Assembly (NCBI GenBank): GCA_045585955.1
Contig: JAZMZK010000071.1
Coordinates: 1-45,773 of the forward strand
DNA from: SIG78 sp045585955
GTDB taxonomy: Bacteria > Verrucomicrobiota > Lentisphaeria > Victivallales > Victivallaceae
Reading direction: 5' to 3'
DNA: 45,773 bases
Below the pieces are notes generated by a model. It saw only the letters and a program-made list of their open reading frames with translations. It did no database searches and was not told the DNA's origin. Shown piece after piece: positions 1 through 8,250 of the stretch. How positions within the stretch are numbered: position 1 is the stretch's first letter; the number at the start of each line of letters is the position of its first letter. Made by a program: the position numbers and the translations under genes.

Positions 1-94
1 CATGAATACTCAAACCGTTATTTAACACATCTAATATAACTCGCAATTTAAAATTTGCACTGTACTCTTGGGGATTTGCTGTTTCTTTTTCCAT
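1..94 (-). CDS. Transposase OrfA-like protein, 5' fragment (IS3 family)
   Basis: The first 31 codons are visible; the rest lies beyond the window. The start ATG (94-92) is preceded by AAAGGAG 10 bases upstream. The peptide begins with a short polar stretch and then YSANFKLRVILDVLNNGLSI, which has the Y-S-x-x-F-K-x-x-V-I pattern at the start of the helix-turn-helix domain of IS3-family OrfA proteins. Family assignment rests on this short stretch plus the IS150-like terminal repeat immediately upstream. Whether the full element is intact cannot be seen. Confidence 0.65.
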   Translation of the reverse strand, partial: MEKETANPQEYSANFKLRVILDVLNNGLSIH

Positions 95-141
95 AAAATA
101 TGCACTCCTTTAGCTGTGTCCAACTTTTTGGGTGCATATCA
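1..141 (-). mobile_element. Left end of an IS3-family (IS150-like) insertion sequence, truncated by the window edge
   Basis: Reading the minus strand from about position 136-141, the sequence starts TGCACCCAAAAAGTTGGACA, which closely resembles the terminal inverted repeats of IS150-group IS3 elements (5'-TG, a C-run, AAAAAGTTGGACA). It is followed within 45 bases by a good ribosome binding site and the start of a transposase-like ORF. The exact outer end is uncertain: it could be 136 or 141, since both give a TG start. The other end and any target-site duplication lie outside the window. The element sits just downstream of the SDR terminator, a typical harmless landing place. Confidence 0.7.
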
Positions 142-153
142 TTTTCTTGGCAC

Positions 154-184
154 AAAAAAAGCTGCGGCTTTTGCCGCAGCTTTT
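154..184 (-). terminator. Intrinsic terminator of the SDR gene
   Basis: Stem AAAAGCTGCGGC / GCCGCAGCTTTT with a TTTT loop; on the minus strand it is followed by a run of seven T. It lies 19 bases after the SDR stop codon. Confidence 0.9.
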
Positions 185-202
185 CCTTGCTTCTTACTTC
201 TA

Positions 203-1063
203 TCAGACGCCGCTGTAGGCGTTGAAAGCTCCGTCGATCGGTATAACTATACCATTAACAAAACCGGAAGCCTGTTCGTTGAGCAGGAACTGCAAGGCCC
301 CGATCAAATCTTCGGGCTTACCGAATTTACCCATGGGAGTATGTTCGATGATCTTGTTGCCGCGGGCGGTCAAACTGCCGTCGGCATTGGTCAGCAGTGC
401 ACGGTTCTGGTCAGTGAGGAAGAAGCCGGGAGCAATAGCGTTCACCCGGATACCCACCTTGGCAAAGTGTACTGCCAACCATGCGGTAAAGTTGCTGATT
501 GCCGCTTTGGCACCGCTGTATGCCGGGATCTTGGTCAGCGGAGTAAAAGCGTTCATGCTGGAAATATTCACAATACAGCCGTTACCTTTTTCCGCCATCG
601 CCCGGGCAAAAACCTGGGTCGGCAGCAGGGTGCCGAGGAAGTTCAGGTTAAACACAAAGCTTACACCGTTGGGATCCAGATCGAAGAAGGTGGTCACGCC
701 TTCCACTGCTCCTGCCAAATCCACCTTTTCCAGATATTCTTTGCTGGTGGTACCTTTGGGGTGGTTGCCGCCTGCGCCGTTGATGAGAATATCGCAAGTG
801 CCGTACTTGGCGGTGATTTCTTTTTCCGCAGCTTTCAGACTTTCGATTTCCAGCACATTGGCTGCAATACCGATGGCTTCGCCGCCGTCGGCTTTGATTT
901 CGTCAGCGACTTTCTGGGCATTTTCTGCACGGAGGTCAAGAATTGCAACTTTGGCGCCGCTGGCTGCGATAGCTTTGGCCATCATGCCGCAGAGCACGCC
1001 GCCGCCGCCGGTGACGACTGCGACTTTGCCGGAGAGATCGAGTGCAAATGGTAACTGCATCAT
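203..1063 (-). CDS. SDR-family oxidoreductase, D-mannonate oxidoreductase (fructuronate reductase)-like
   Basis: A 286-residue short-chain dehydrogenase/reductase. The NAD(P)-binding glycine motif TGGGGVLCG is at residues 18-26, the NNAG-equivalent NGAG at about 95-98, and the catalytic Ser-Tyr-Lys are S168/S169, Y182 and K186 (YSGAK). The C-terminus has the usual SDR 'GF/VNG..I.IDGG' region, here ending IDGAFNAYSGV. The glycine loop variant GGGGVLC, the insert around 100-130 and the TDQNRALL segment match SDRs annotated as D-mannonate oxidoreductases of hexuronate catabolism (known family, substrate inferred). The start at 1063 follows AGAAAGGAAAA; a second Met (1060) is equally possible. 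It is a single-gene unit with its own terminator; no other uronate gene is in view. A TTGACA sits upstream at 1193-1188 but lacks a well-spaced -10. Confidence 0.85.
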   Translation of the reverse strand: MMQLPFALDLSGKVAVVTGGGGVLCGMMAKAIAASGAKVAILDLRAENAQKVADEIKADGGEAIGIAANVLEIESLKAAEKEITAKYGTCDILINGAGGNHPKGTTSKEYLEKVDLAGAVEGVTTFFDLDPNGVSFVFNLNFLGTLLPTQVFARAMAEKGNGCIVNISSMNAFTPLTKIPAYSGAKAAISNFTAWLAVHFAKVGIRVNAIAPGFFLTDQNRALLTNADGSLTARGNKIIEHTPMGKFGKPEDLIGALQFLLNEQASGFVNGIVIPIDGAFNAYSGV

Positions 1064-1211
1064 AATAAATTTTCCTTTCTTATTTCCGGATAACTCCGGA
1101 GGTTGGTTAAAAACATCTTAATTTAACACCGTTTCCGGCTTTACGCAAGATTTTTTACAGAAAATAGCACTTAATTTGATAAAATATTGTCAATATTCAC
1201 GGTTTGCTTGA

Positions 1212-1240
1212 TTGCATTTGCTCTTTTGTTGAGATATAGT
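1212..1240 (+). promoter_or_regulatory. Candidate promoter of mcsA-mcsB
   Basis: TTGCAT, 17 bp, TATAGT; the predicted transcription start (about 1247) is about 30 bases before the mcsA start codon. Confidence 0.45.
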
Positions 1241-1277
1241 AAGCACCTGGAACAATATTATGCAGGAGTTTTATATT

Positions 1278-1835
1278 ATGCTTTGTGAAATTTGTCATAA
1301 AAACGAAGCAACTATCCATATACAGGAAATTGTCGGCGGACAAAAAAAATCCATGCACATTTGCAGCAGTTGTGCCGCCGCCAAACAGCAGAACGAAGGT
1401 TTGGATTTCGGCCCCTTCAATCTTGCCGGTTTGCTCTACAAACTTTCCGGAAATTCCCCCGCCGGAGAAAAACAGCCCGCCAGCAGAAAAAATACTCAAC
1501 AACTCGTCTGTCCGGTTTGCTCATGGGATGAACAGCGTTTGAACACTTCCGGCATGATCGGGTGCGAAAACTGTTACAAAGTCTTTGCTCCGCTGCTGAA
1601 CGAGGTGATCAAAAATATACATCGCGGCAGTTCGCATGTCGGCAAACAACCCGTCGGAAAAGGGCAGGAACTTTGTCTGCTGCATCGGGAACTTGCCAAT
1701 TTGCAGAAAAAACTTCAGAAAGCTGTCGATGTGGAAGATTACGAAGAAGCTGCCGTTTTGCGTGACCGTATAAATGAACTCAAACAACAGTGCGTAAATG
1801 CTGATAATGAGCAGGAAGGCAAGGCAAATGAGTAA
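1278..1835 (+). CDS. mcsA: McsA-like zinc-finger and UVR-motif activator of protein arginine kinase
   Basis: A 185-residue protein with four Cys pairs: C3/C6, C29/C32, C78/C81 and C96/C99, the zinc-binding pattern of McsA. The C-terminal segment about 138-172 is a UvrB/UvrC (UVR) motif (LQKKLQKAVDVEDYEEAAVL). McsA activates the arginine kinase McsB and acts in tagging damaged proteins for ClpCP (known for Firmicutes). The start at 1278 is chosen over an in-frame ATG at 1260 because AGGAG at 1264-1268 is spaced 9 bases from it and because the family begins M-x-C-x-x-C. Its stop codon overlaps the start of mcsB (ATGAGTAA), implying translational coupling. No ctsR or clpC is adjacent, unlike the Firmicutes operon. 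Confidence 0.85.
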   Translation: MLCEICHKNEATIHIQEIVGGQKKSMHICSSCAAAKQQNEGLDFGPFNLAGLLYKLSGNSPAGEKQPASRKNTQQLVCPVCSWDEQRLNTSGMIGCENCYKVFAPLLNEVIKNIHRGSSHVGKQPVGKGQELCLLHRELANLQKKLQKAVDVEDYEEAAVLRDRINELKQQCVNADNEQEGKANE

Positions 1836-2901
1836 CTTTATTGATGAATTGCTTGCCGAAAAAGTGCATTTCCTCGACGAAAACGCCCCCGGCGCTCCCG
1901 TCGCAATAAGTTCACGCATCCGGCTCGCCAGAAATATCCGGAATTTTGCATTCCCGACTGCTGCCGAAAAAAATACCGCTGCCGAAGTCGCAGAATTGAC
2001 CGCTATGGCGGTAAAACGCTCCGGCGCATTAGGCAAAAAGTATTGGAGCATTGAGGCTAAACAGCTCGAAGATATGGAAAAAGCCGTTTTGCTCGAACGC
2101 CATCTTGCCAGCAGAGAACTCCTGAACGGCGGTTTTGAACAGGCTTTGCATATCGCCCATGACCGCGCTTGTTCAATAATGGTCAACGAAGAAGATCATC
2201 TGCGTTTGCAGGCGTTAATGCCCGGTTTGCAGCTGGACAGCTGTTTCCGGCAGGTCAGCGAACTCGACGATAAATTGAGCAGTCAGCTCGATATAGCATA
2301 CGATGCTGTGCTGGGCTATCTGACCGCATCGCCGACTAATCTGGGAACCGGCATGAAGGCTTCGGTAATGCTGCATCTGCCGGCGCTCGCTATGGATGGC
2401 GATATCAAAATTCTGGAAAACGGCCTCGCCAAGCTGGGGTTTGCCATCCGCGGTATGTTCGGCGACGGCTCCGAAGATCTGGGGCACTTTTATCAAATAT
2501 CCAACCAAAGCACCCTCGGCGAAAGCGAGGCAGAGATCATTGAGCATCTGCAACGGGTAATAGATCAGATCATTGAACAGGAAGAATCCATGCGCTTGAA
2601 ACTGCTGGAGCACCGCCGTTCTGAACTGCTGGATGCCGTTGGCAGAAGTTACGGCATACTCAAATATGGCTACATGATTTCGGCAAAAGAGGCGTTCAAA
2701 GCGCTTTCGCTGGTGCGGCTCGGCGTGGATATGAAAATGTTCAGCACGCTGGATATAGCCAATATCAATGAACTTTTTATCAGTGTATGTTCAGGTCATT
2801 TGCAGCATTTGGCAGGGCGCAGTTTGAACGATGCCGAAGAAAAGTCCTTCCGGGCGCAGTTTATCCGGGGCAAATTCAAACAGGGCCCCGGGGCAGCTTA
2901 A
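1828..2901 (+). CDS. mcsB: McsB-like protein arginine kinase (ATP:guanido phosphotransferase family)
   Basis: A 357-residue protein. Family landmarks: SSRIRLARNI near the N-terminus (phosphate binding), SPTNLGTG and SVMLHLPAL around residues 168-185, GDGSEDLGHFYQISNQSTLG after residue 205, and the McsB-type helical C-terminal region. It would phosphorylate arginines on proteins with ATP. The start at 1828 is preferred over 1798 because AGGAAGG at 1813-1819 is well placed and the ATG overlaps the mcsA stop. One oddity: the signature normally read C-P-T-N-x-G-T-G has Ser instead of Cys (S168, codon TCG at 2329-2331). That cysteine is the classical reactive cysteine of phosphagen kinases, so activity may be altered. 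Function by homology is otherwise secure. Confidence 0.88.
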   Translation: MSNFIDELLAEKVHFLDENAPGAPVAISSRIRLARNIRNFAFPTAAEKNTAAEVAELTAMAVKRSGALGKKYWSIEAKQLEDMEKAVLLERHLASRELLNGGFEQALHIAHDRACSIMVNEEDHLRLQALMPGLQLDSCFRQVSELDDKLSSQLDIAYDAVLGYLTASPTNLGTGMKASVMLHLPALAMDGDIKILENGLAKLGFAIRGMFGDGSEDLGHFYQISNQSTLGESEAEIIEHLQRVIDQIIEQEESMRLKLLEHRRSELLDAVGRSYGILKYGYMISAKEAFKALSLVRLGVDMKMFSTLDIANINELFISVCSGHLQHLAGRSLNDAEEKSFRAQFIRGKFKQGPGAA

Positions 2902-2945
2902 CTCAATGGCGGGACTGCTGGATGGGAAGGATTTTTAACTGATCT

Positions 2946-4871
2946 ATGGAAATAATCAATACTTTGGCTCTGATTTTTCTGGAGCTGACTTTTGTTTTTG
3001 CGGTATTGCTGCTTTTGTTTAATCAGAAAAAGAGTATAGGCGAAAGTTCTTTTGTTATTGTTATGGGGGCAATATGGGTTTTCGGTATATTGCTCGGCGG
3101 TGCCGATCTGCAATTCAGCGGATTGGAGGAACTCGCTTTTCAGATAGCTCCGGTGGTGGTGTTCGTACCGTTTATGGCGGCTATGCTGATGGTCTATGTT
3201 TCTGACGGAGTGCTGCCGGTACAGCGGCTGATAATCGGGGCGCTGGTTGTTATGGGGATTTTCTTTTATCTGGGAGATTTGACCCGGCTGCAAATGCGCT
3301 GGGTAACATATTCGGTTACCGGGAATCTGCCGCTGGAAGCTTTCGACTTTTTGCTGGAGCGTTCCAGAAGTATGATGCCGGCGGTGATATGCGGCCAGCT
3401 GGCGGCGCTGTTTATTATACCGGTTACTTTTTCAAGATTGCGCAATACCGGCAAAAATCTGTTCCTCTGCTGCGCCGGAGCTTTGAGCATTGCACTCTTG
3501 ATCGATTCGTTTATCTGCCAGCTTATTTCCGGCGGAAATTTCTTTGACAGTTCAAGCTTTCTGGCGGCAACGGGGATACGCATTGCCGCCGGAATCTACC
3601 TGGCAATACTTTTGACTTTTTACATAACCAAGCTCGGGAAAGAGGGCGAAGCCCGTAAAGTCGGCGCACTGGAAATATTTTTTGCCTTTCTCGGCAGCTA
3701 CGGCAGATCAAAACTTTTAGAGGCAAATCTGCTGGAATGGGAAGACCGGTACCGGGTCATTCTGGAAAGTGCATCCGAGATGATCGTAGTCGTTGACCGC
3801 AAAGGCGTTATCCTTGACTCCAACCGGGCCGCCGAAAAAATGTTTGCCAGCAATAACCTTGCCGGGAAAATGTTTGCGGATTTTCTGAATGAAGAGGATG
3901 TTGAACAATTCAACGATGCAATACTGCTGGCAAGCGGAAAAAAAAGCAGTTCCGGGCAGTTTTATGTGGAAATTTCCAAGCGGGAGAAAAACGCTCCGGA
4001 GAGTTTGCGCTATCTGGCTTTGACCGTTACCTCGCTTTTGCTGGGTGGAGTTCCGGCTTTTATCGTTATGGGGCGTGACCTTACAGAAGAACGCTCGCTG
4101 GAAGCTGAAAAACAGCGTTTGAATGATGAACTTGCCCACTCCCAGCGGTTGGAGGCGCTGGGGCAGCTGGCTGGCGGCGTAGCGCATGATTTCAACAACA
4201 ATATTCACGCTATATTGGGGCATGCCGATTTGATCGGTATGAAAAAGGATCTTGATGATAAAACCCGGCGGCATTTGAGCAAGATCATCGAAATTGCCGA
4301 ACACTCCGGCGGTTTGACCAGTCAGCTGCTTGGTTTTGCCCGTAAAGGCAAATACCGCGAAAGCGATTTTGATTTGCGGGTGTTGGTGCGCCGGACTGCT
4401 GAACTTTTTATGCCCGGCTGCACGGATATAGAATTTAATGTGCAAACTGCTGCCAGACCGCTGCTGATACGAGGCGACCAAATACAGTTGCAGCAGGTGA
4501 TACTTAATTTGCTGATCAATGCCCGTGACGCCCTGTTCCTGATGAAAGACCGGGTGTTGCAGCTGGATTTGTCAGCTTTTGAAATACCTGCTTCAGAACT
4601 GCCCAAAGAAGCGCTCCTCCCCGAGGCTATGAAAGAAGATAAAAGCGTTATCCTCCTGACGATCAAAGATAATGGCTGCGGTATGGATGATAATACGATC
4701 AAGCGGATGTTTGAACCGTTTTTTACCACCAAACCCGTGGGGAAAGGTACCGGAATGGGTATGGCAATGGCTTACGGTACGGTAAAGAATCATCGCGGTT
4801 CCATCGGGGTAAAAAGCGAACTTGGCAAAGGTACGGATATTTATATAGTTTTGCCGCTTTTAGTAGAATAG
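2946..4871 (+). CDS. Membrane-bound PAS sensor histidine kinase, orphan
   Basis: A 641-residue kinase. About seven hydrophobic segments (approximately 4-25, 36-51, 67-86, 94-110, 145-162, 171-194, 206-228) form an N-terminal membrane sensor. A PAS domain follows (about 265-385, with the typical ILESASEMIVVVDRKGVIL start). A short coiled segment leads to the H-box with H414 (AGGVAHDFNN), the N-box (QVILNLLINARDAL), the G1 box (DNGCGMDD), the F-box (FEPFFTTK) and the G2 box (GKGTGMGMAMAYG). The HDFNN form belongs to the HPK4/NtrB-like group. No response regulator gene is adjacent, so its partner is unknown. The start is the only ATG in frame; GGGAAGG lies a rather long 15 bases upstream. It begins 44 bases after mcsB and may be cotranscribed. 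Confidence 0.9.
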   Translation: MEIINTLALIFLELTFVFAVLLLLFNQKKSIGESSFVIVMGAIWVFGILLGGADLQFSGLEELAFQIAPVVVFVPFMAAMLMVYVSDGVLPVQRLIIGALVVMGIFFYLGDLTRLQMRWVTYSVTGNLPLEAFDFLLERSRSMMPAVICGQLAALFIIPVTFSRLRNTGKNLFLCCAGALSIALLIDSFICQLISGGNFFDSSSFLAATGIRIAAGIYLAILLTFYITKLGKEGEARKVGALEIFFAFLGSYGRSKLLEANLLEWEDRYRVILESASEMIVVVDRKGVILDSNRAAEKMFASNNLAGKMFADFLNEEDVEQFNDAILLASGKKSSSGQFYVEISKREKNAPESLRYLALTVTSLLLGGVPAFIVMGRDLTEERSLEAEKQRLNDELAHSQRLEALGQLAGGVAHDFNNNIHAILGHADLIGMKKDLDDKTRRHLSKIIEIAEHSGGLTSQLLGFARKGKYRESDFDLRVLVRRTAELFMPGCTDIEFNVQTAARPLLIRGDQIQLQQVILNLLINARDALFLMKDRVLQLDLSAFEIPASELPKEALLPEAMKEDKSVILLTIKDNGCGMDDNTIKRMFEPFFTTKPVGKGTGMGMAMAYGTVKNHRGSIGVKSELGKGTDIYIVLPLLVE

Positions 4872-4896
4872 TCAATCTTAAAAAAGGGATTTTTAT

Positions 4897-5769
4897 ATGT
4901 TTATAGATGTACATGCTCACGCTTATTTATTCGATTACCCGCCGCAGGATGGCGTAACCCAGTTCTGCACGGTGGATGAAGTTTTGAAACGCTATGACGA
5001 GTTGGATATTGAAAAAGGTATTCTGCTGCCGCTGATCGGGCCGGAAACCTATATACCCCAATCCAATGCCGAGATCGCTGAAATCTGCAAGCGGTACCCG
5101 GAGCGGTTCATACCCTTTTTCAACATAGATCCACGGGGAATCCAAAACTCTGAATTCACGGACTTTTCGCCGTGGATCAACTGGTTCAAAGAGCGTGGTT
5201 TTCTGGGCGTGGGGGAGTTTATGCCCAATATGTATTTCCGGGATCCCCGGGTGTGGAACTTGTTCCGGCAGTTTGAAGCGGCAGGGTTGCCGGTGATCTT
5301 TGACGATACAGTGTATGTAAACTACCACTACGGCTTGGTGGATGACCCCGGTTTGCCCCAGCTGGAAATGGTGTTGAACAGTTTCCCGAAACTTATTCTG
5401 CTGGGACACGGTCCCGCGTTCTGGAGCGAAATGGGAACTTTGGAAACGGTTTACGACCGGGGGCGTTACCCCAAGTACCCCATCAAAGAAGAAGGGGCTG
5501 TGCCTAAACTTTTCCGCCGTTACAAGAATTTGTGGGGCGACCTTTCGGCTGGCAGCGGCTACAATGCTTTGGCAAGGGATGTGGATTACGCTATTAACTT
5601 TTTGAACGAATTTCAGGATCGGCTTTGTTTCGGTACCGATATATGTTACCCCACGCAAGATTTGCCGCTGGCGGGGTTTCTGCTTGATTTGAAGAAGTCC
5701 GGAAAAATTTCAAACGATGTATTTGAAAAGATCGCCCGGAAGAATATTAAACGCCTTTTGAATATTTGA
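4897..5769 (+). CDS. Metal-dependent amidohydrolase-family (TIM-barrel) protein
   Basis: A 290-residue protein of the amidohydrolase-2 type. The N-terminal metal motif is DVHAHA (H6, H8). A histidine after the middle strand (LLGHGPAFW) and a C-terminal aspartate D248 (CFGTDICYPT) complete the expected metal site; the motif layout fits decarboxylase/lactonase-like members, but the substrate cannot be read from sequence. There is no signal peptide, so it is cytoplasmic. AAGGGA is 7 bases before the ATG. It ends 4 bases before the EamA transporter gene, so the two are likely cotranscribed, perhaps linking a hydrolase with export of a product (inference). Confidence 0.8.
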   Translation: MFIDVHAHAYLFDYPPQDGVTQFCTVDEVLKRYDELDIEKGILLPLIGPETYIPQSNAEIAEICKRYPERFIPFFNIDPRGIQNSEFTDFSPWINWFKERGFLGVGEFMPNMYFRDPRVWNLFRQFEAAGLPVIFDDTVYVNYHYGLVDDPGLPQLEMVLNSFPKLILLGHGPAFWSEMGTLETVYDRGRYPKYPIKEEGAVPKLFRRYKNLWGDLSAGSGYNALARDVDYAINFLNEFQDRLCFGTDICYPTQDLPLAGFLLDLKKSGKISNDVFEKIARKNIKRLLNI

Positions 5770-5773
5770 TATT

Positions 5774-6679
5774 ATGAAAATTTCTCCTCGTACGATCGGT
5801 CTTGTCTGCGGTGCAGTTGCCGCTGCTGCGTATGGCATGAATCCGTTGTTTGCTATGCCGCTTTACAAAGCTGGACTTACGCCGGTAATGGTATTGTTTT
5901 TCCGCTTTCTCCTGGCATCGGTCATGTTGCTGCCAATACTGCTTATTAAGCGGATCCCGCTGGGGATCGACCGCAAAGAAGCGTGGTCATCCTGTCTGGG
6001 CGGAGCGTTGATGGTGGCGTCGTCACTATGCTTGTACAGCTCGTTCAACTATATGGATATTGGCTTGGCCATGACTATATTATTTGTTTATCCGGTGATG
6101 GTAGCGGTGATCATGAGTTGTTGTTTCGGCGAAAAAACTTCGTGGTCTACCATAGCAAGTATTGCTTTAGCTTTGGTTGGATTGATTTTTATAACCTGTA
6201 TAGGCAAACCGCCCAAAGCCGGGTCGATAACGCTTGCAGGAGTATTGTTGTCGCTGGGGTCGTCGCTTTCTTACGCTGTTTATATTGTGGCGGTGCGCAA
6301 AACCGCCATGCACAATATGCCAAGCGAGAAACTTACTTTTTATACGGTGGTATTCGGTACGCCCATGTTTTTTGTGCTGGTCAAGTTCGGCATGGAGCTG
6401 ATCGTGCCAAGTCAGCTGGCGGCGTGGGGGTATTTGCTGGGCGTGGCATTTATTCCTACGATCATAGCGTTGGCTTTTATGGCTGTAAGTATTGATAAAG
6501 TGGGAGCTACTCCAACAGCGATCCTTGGCGTGTTGGAGCCGGTGACCGGCCTTTTGATCGGTATATTGCTCTACGGCGAAAGATTGACCGTTTTCAGCAC
6601 TGTGGGGATCGTGCTGATTTTTGCGGCGGTAATGCTGGTGATCGTGGGCGACCGCAAAACAATTACTGCTGATTCTTGA
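5774..6679 (+). CDS. EamA/DMT-superfamily transporter, 10 membrane segments
   Basis: A 301-residue, highly hydrophobic protein made of two EamA repeats: residues about 8-140, ending with a short basic loop and FITCIGKPPKAG, and about 150-295, with the typical SYAVYIVAVRK start and GATPTAILGVLEPVTGLLIG in the second repeat. DMT proteins of this length export metabolites or amino acids across the inner membrane; the substrate is unknown. No clear Shine-Dalgarno is seen, consistent with coupling to the preceding amidohydrolase gene. It ends 2 bases from the convergent murE stop with no visible terminator between them. Confidence 0.85.
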   Translation: MKISPRTIGLVCGAVAAAAYGMNPLFAMPLYKAGLTPVMVLFFRFLLASVMLLPILLIKRIPLGIDRKEAWSSCLGGALMVASSLCLYSSFNYMDIGLAMTILFVYPVMVAVIMSCCFGEKTSWSTIASIALALVGLIFITCIGKPPKAGSITLAGVLLSLGSSLSYAVYIVAVRKTAMHNMPSEKLTFYTVVFGTPMFFVLVKFGMELIVPSQLAAWGYLLGVAFIPTIIALAFMAVSIDKVGATPTAILGVLEPVTGLLIGILLYGERLTVFSTVGIVLIFAAVMLVIVGDRKTITADS

Positions 6680-6681
6680 GA

Positions 6682-8250
6682 TTACCTCTTGAATAATTCG
6701 ACTTGTTCCCGGTCGTCAAAGTGGTGTTTTACCCCGTTGACGACCTGATAATTTTCGTGCCCTTTTCCGGCAATAAGCACTGTATCGCCGGGGAGGGCGT
6801 TTTTTAACGCTTCGGCAATGGCGGCGGCCCGGTCGCAAATTATTGCATGTTTGGACGAGTCGGCAGGGATGCCGCTTTGGATCTCTTCAATGATTTTTTG
6901 CGGGTCTTCGCTGCGGGGGTTGTCGCTGGTCAAATATACCAGATCGGACAACTCTGCTGCGATCGCTCCCATGAGCGGGCGTTTGCTCTTATCCCGGTCG
7001 CCGCCGCAGCCGAAAACGGTTATCAATCTTTGGTGCGGCAACGCTCTTAAAGCGGTCAGAACATTTTTCAGCGCATCCGGGGTATGAGCGTAATCCACAA
7101 ATACATTCACATTATTTGGCAGCGTGATTTTTTCCAATCTGCCGGGGACGGCAAAATTGCTCTCTGCCGATAAAATTTTTGCTGAATCAGCTAAAGATAC
7201 CACACCGCTTTCCGCCAGAGCAATAACAACTCCGGCAGTGTTGTATATATTGTATATTCCGCAAAGATTTATATTAAACTTCTGACGGACAGAGCCCTTC
7301 ACCAGCTCAAAACTGCTGCCGCTGCTTTGGGTATTGATATTTTCTATCTGATAAATAGCTTTGCCGCAGCCGAAAGTTATCACTTTATCTGCCGGTAAAA
7401 GTTCAGCCAAGCGTTCTCCGTAAGGGTCATTTATATTGATTATTGCCTTGCCGGAGGATTTGAGGTGTTCAGTAAAAAGCAAAACTTTGGCTTGAAAGTA
7501 CTCTTCCATTGTGTGATGATAATCCAGATGGTCGCCGGTAAGGTTGGTGAAAATCGCCGCTGTAAACCGCATAGCTCCGATCCGGCTTTGCGCCAATGCG
7601 TGGCTTGATACTTCCATGACAAAATTTTTCAAGCCATTATCACTCATTGTTTTTATACATCCGAAAAGCTCCGATGCTTCCGGCGTGGTGCGTTCGGCAG
7701 CAATTTTATTGCCTTTGCCCAGATCATACTCCACTGTGGAGATCATGCCGCAGGGCGTTTCCACACTGTTGAGCAAATGGCGTATAAGCATCGCCGACGT
7801 GGTTTTGCCGTTGGTACCGGTTATGGCAAAGGAGGTCATTTTTTCTGCGGGCTTTCCGGCAAAAACTTCGCAGAGCGTGGCGTAGACCTGGTAAGTATTG
7901 CTGACTACTAAATTTACCGTGCCGGGAGCAAGCATATCTTCCACATTTTTATCGGTAATAATTACTTTGGCTCCTTTATCCAGAGCTTGGGGAATAAACT
8001 TTTTGCCGTCAACAGCGGCTCCGGCAATGGCAACAAAAATGCTGTTTTCTGTAACTTTGCGGGAATCATTGAATACACCGGTAAATTCAGCACCGGGCAG
8101 GTAGTCGTTATCGTAATCCAGCACGCAGACTGTTTCCATGATCAAATCCAACGCCGCTTCGGCAGCCGCTCCATCGCCCATGGGACGGACAAAGGCACGG
8201 TCAACGATCAAATCTTTGACCGCCCGCAGTATGGAAGCATATTTCAGCAT
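6682..8250 (-). CDS. murE: UDP-N-acetylmuramoyl-L-alanyl-D-glutamate--2,6-diaminopimelate ligase (MurE)
   Basis: A 522-residue Mur ligase that adds the third peptide residue in peptidoglycan synthesis in the cytoplasm. Domain 1 contains NDSRKV (about 61-66), the ATP loop is GTNGKTT (145-151), the central domain has EVSSHAL and NLTGDHLDYH, and the C-terminal domain has FGCGGDRDKSKRP and the DNPR motif that marks meso-diaminopimelate specificity. The N-terminus is about 40 residues longer than usual; M38 at 8139 could be an alternative start, but the ATG at 8250 is preceded by AAGG/GGAG and overlaps the murF stop by 7 bases (CCATGCTGA), so coupling favours 8250. The order murF then murE is the reverse of the common dcw cluster order. 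Confidence 0.93.
   Translation of the reverse strand: MLKYASILRAVKDLIVDRAFVRPMGDGAAAEAALDLIMETVCVLDYDNDYLPGAEFTGVFNDSRKVTENSIFVAIAGAAVDGKKFIPQALDKGAKVIITDKNVEDMLAPGTVNLVVSNTYQVYATLCEVFAGKPAEKMTSFAITGTNGKTTSAMLIRHLLNSVETPCGMISTVEYDLGKGNKIAAERTTPEASELFGCIKTMSDNGLKNFVMEVSSHALAQSRIGAMRFTAAIFTNLTGDHLDYHHTMEEYFQAKVLLFTEHLKSSGKAIININDPYGERLAELLPADKVITFGCGKAIYQIENINTQSSGSSFELVKGSVRQKFNINLCGIYNIYNTAGVVIALAESGVVSLADSAKILSAESNFAVPGRLEKITLPNNVNVFVDYAHTPDALKNVLTALRALPHQRLITVFGCGGDRDKSKRPLMGAIAAELSDLVYLTSDNPRSEDPQKIIEEIQSGIPADSSKHAIICDRAAAIAEALKNALPGDTVLIAGKGHENYQVVNGVKHHFDDREQVELFKR

Noticed and set aside
1081..1101. TCCGGA-TAAC-TCCGGA repeat upstream of the SDR gene as an operator
   Set aside because: TCCGGA-type words are very common throughout this window, so the match carries little weight.
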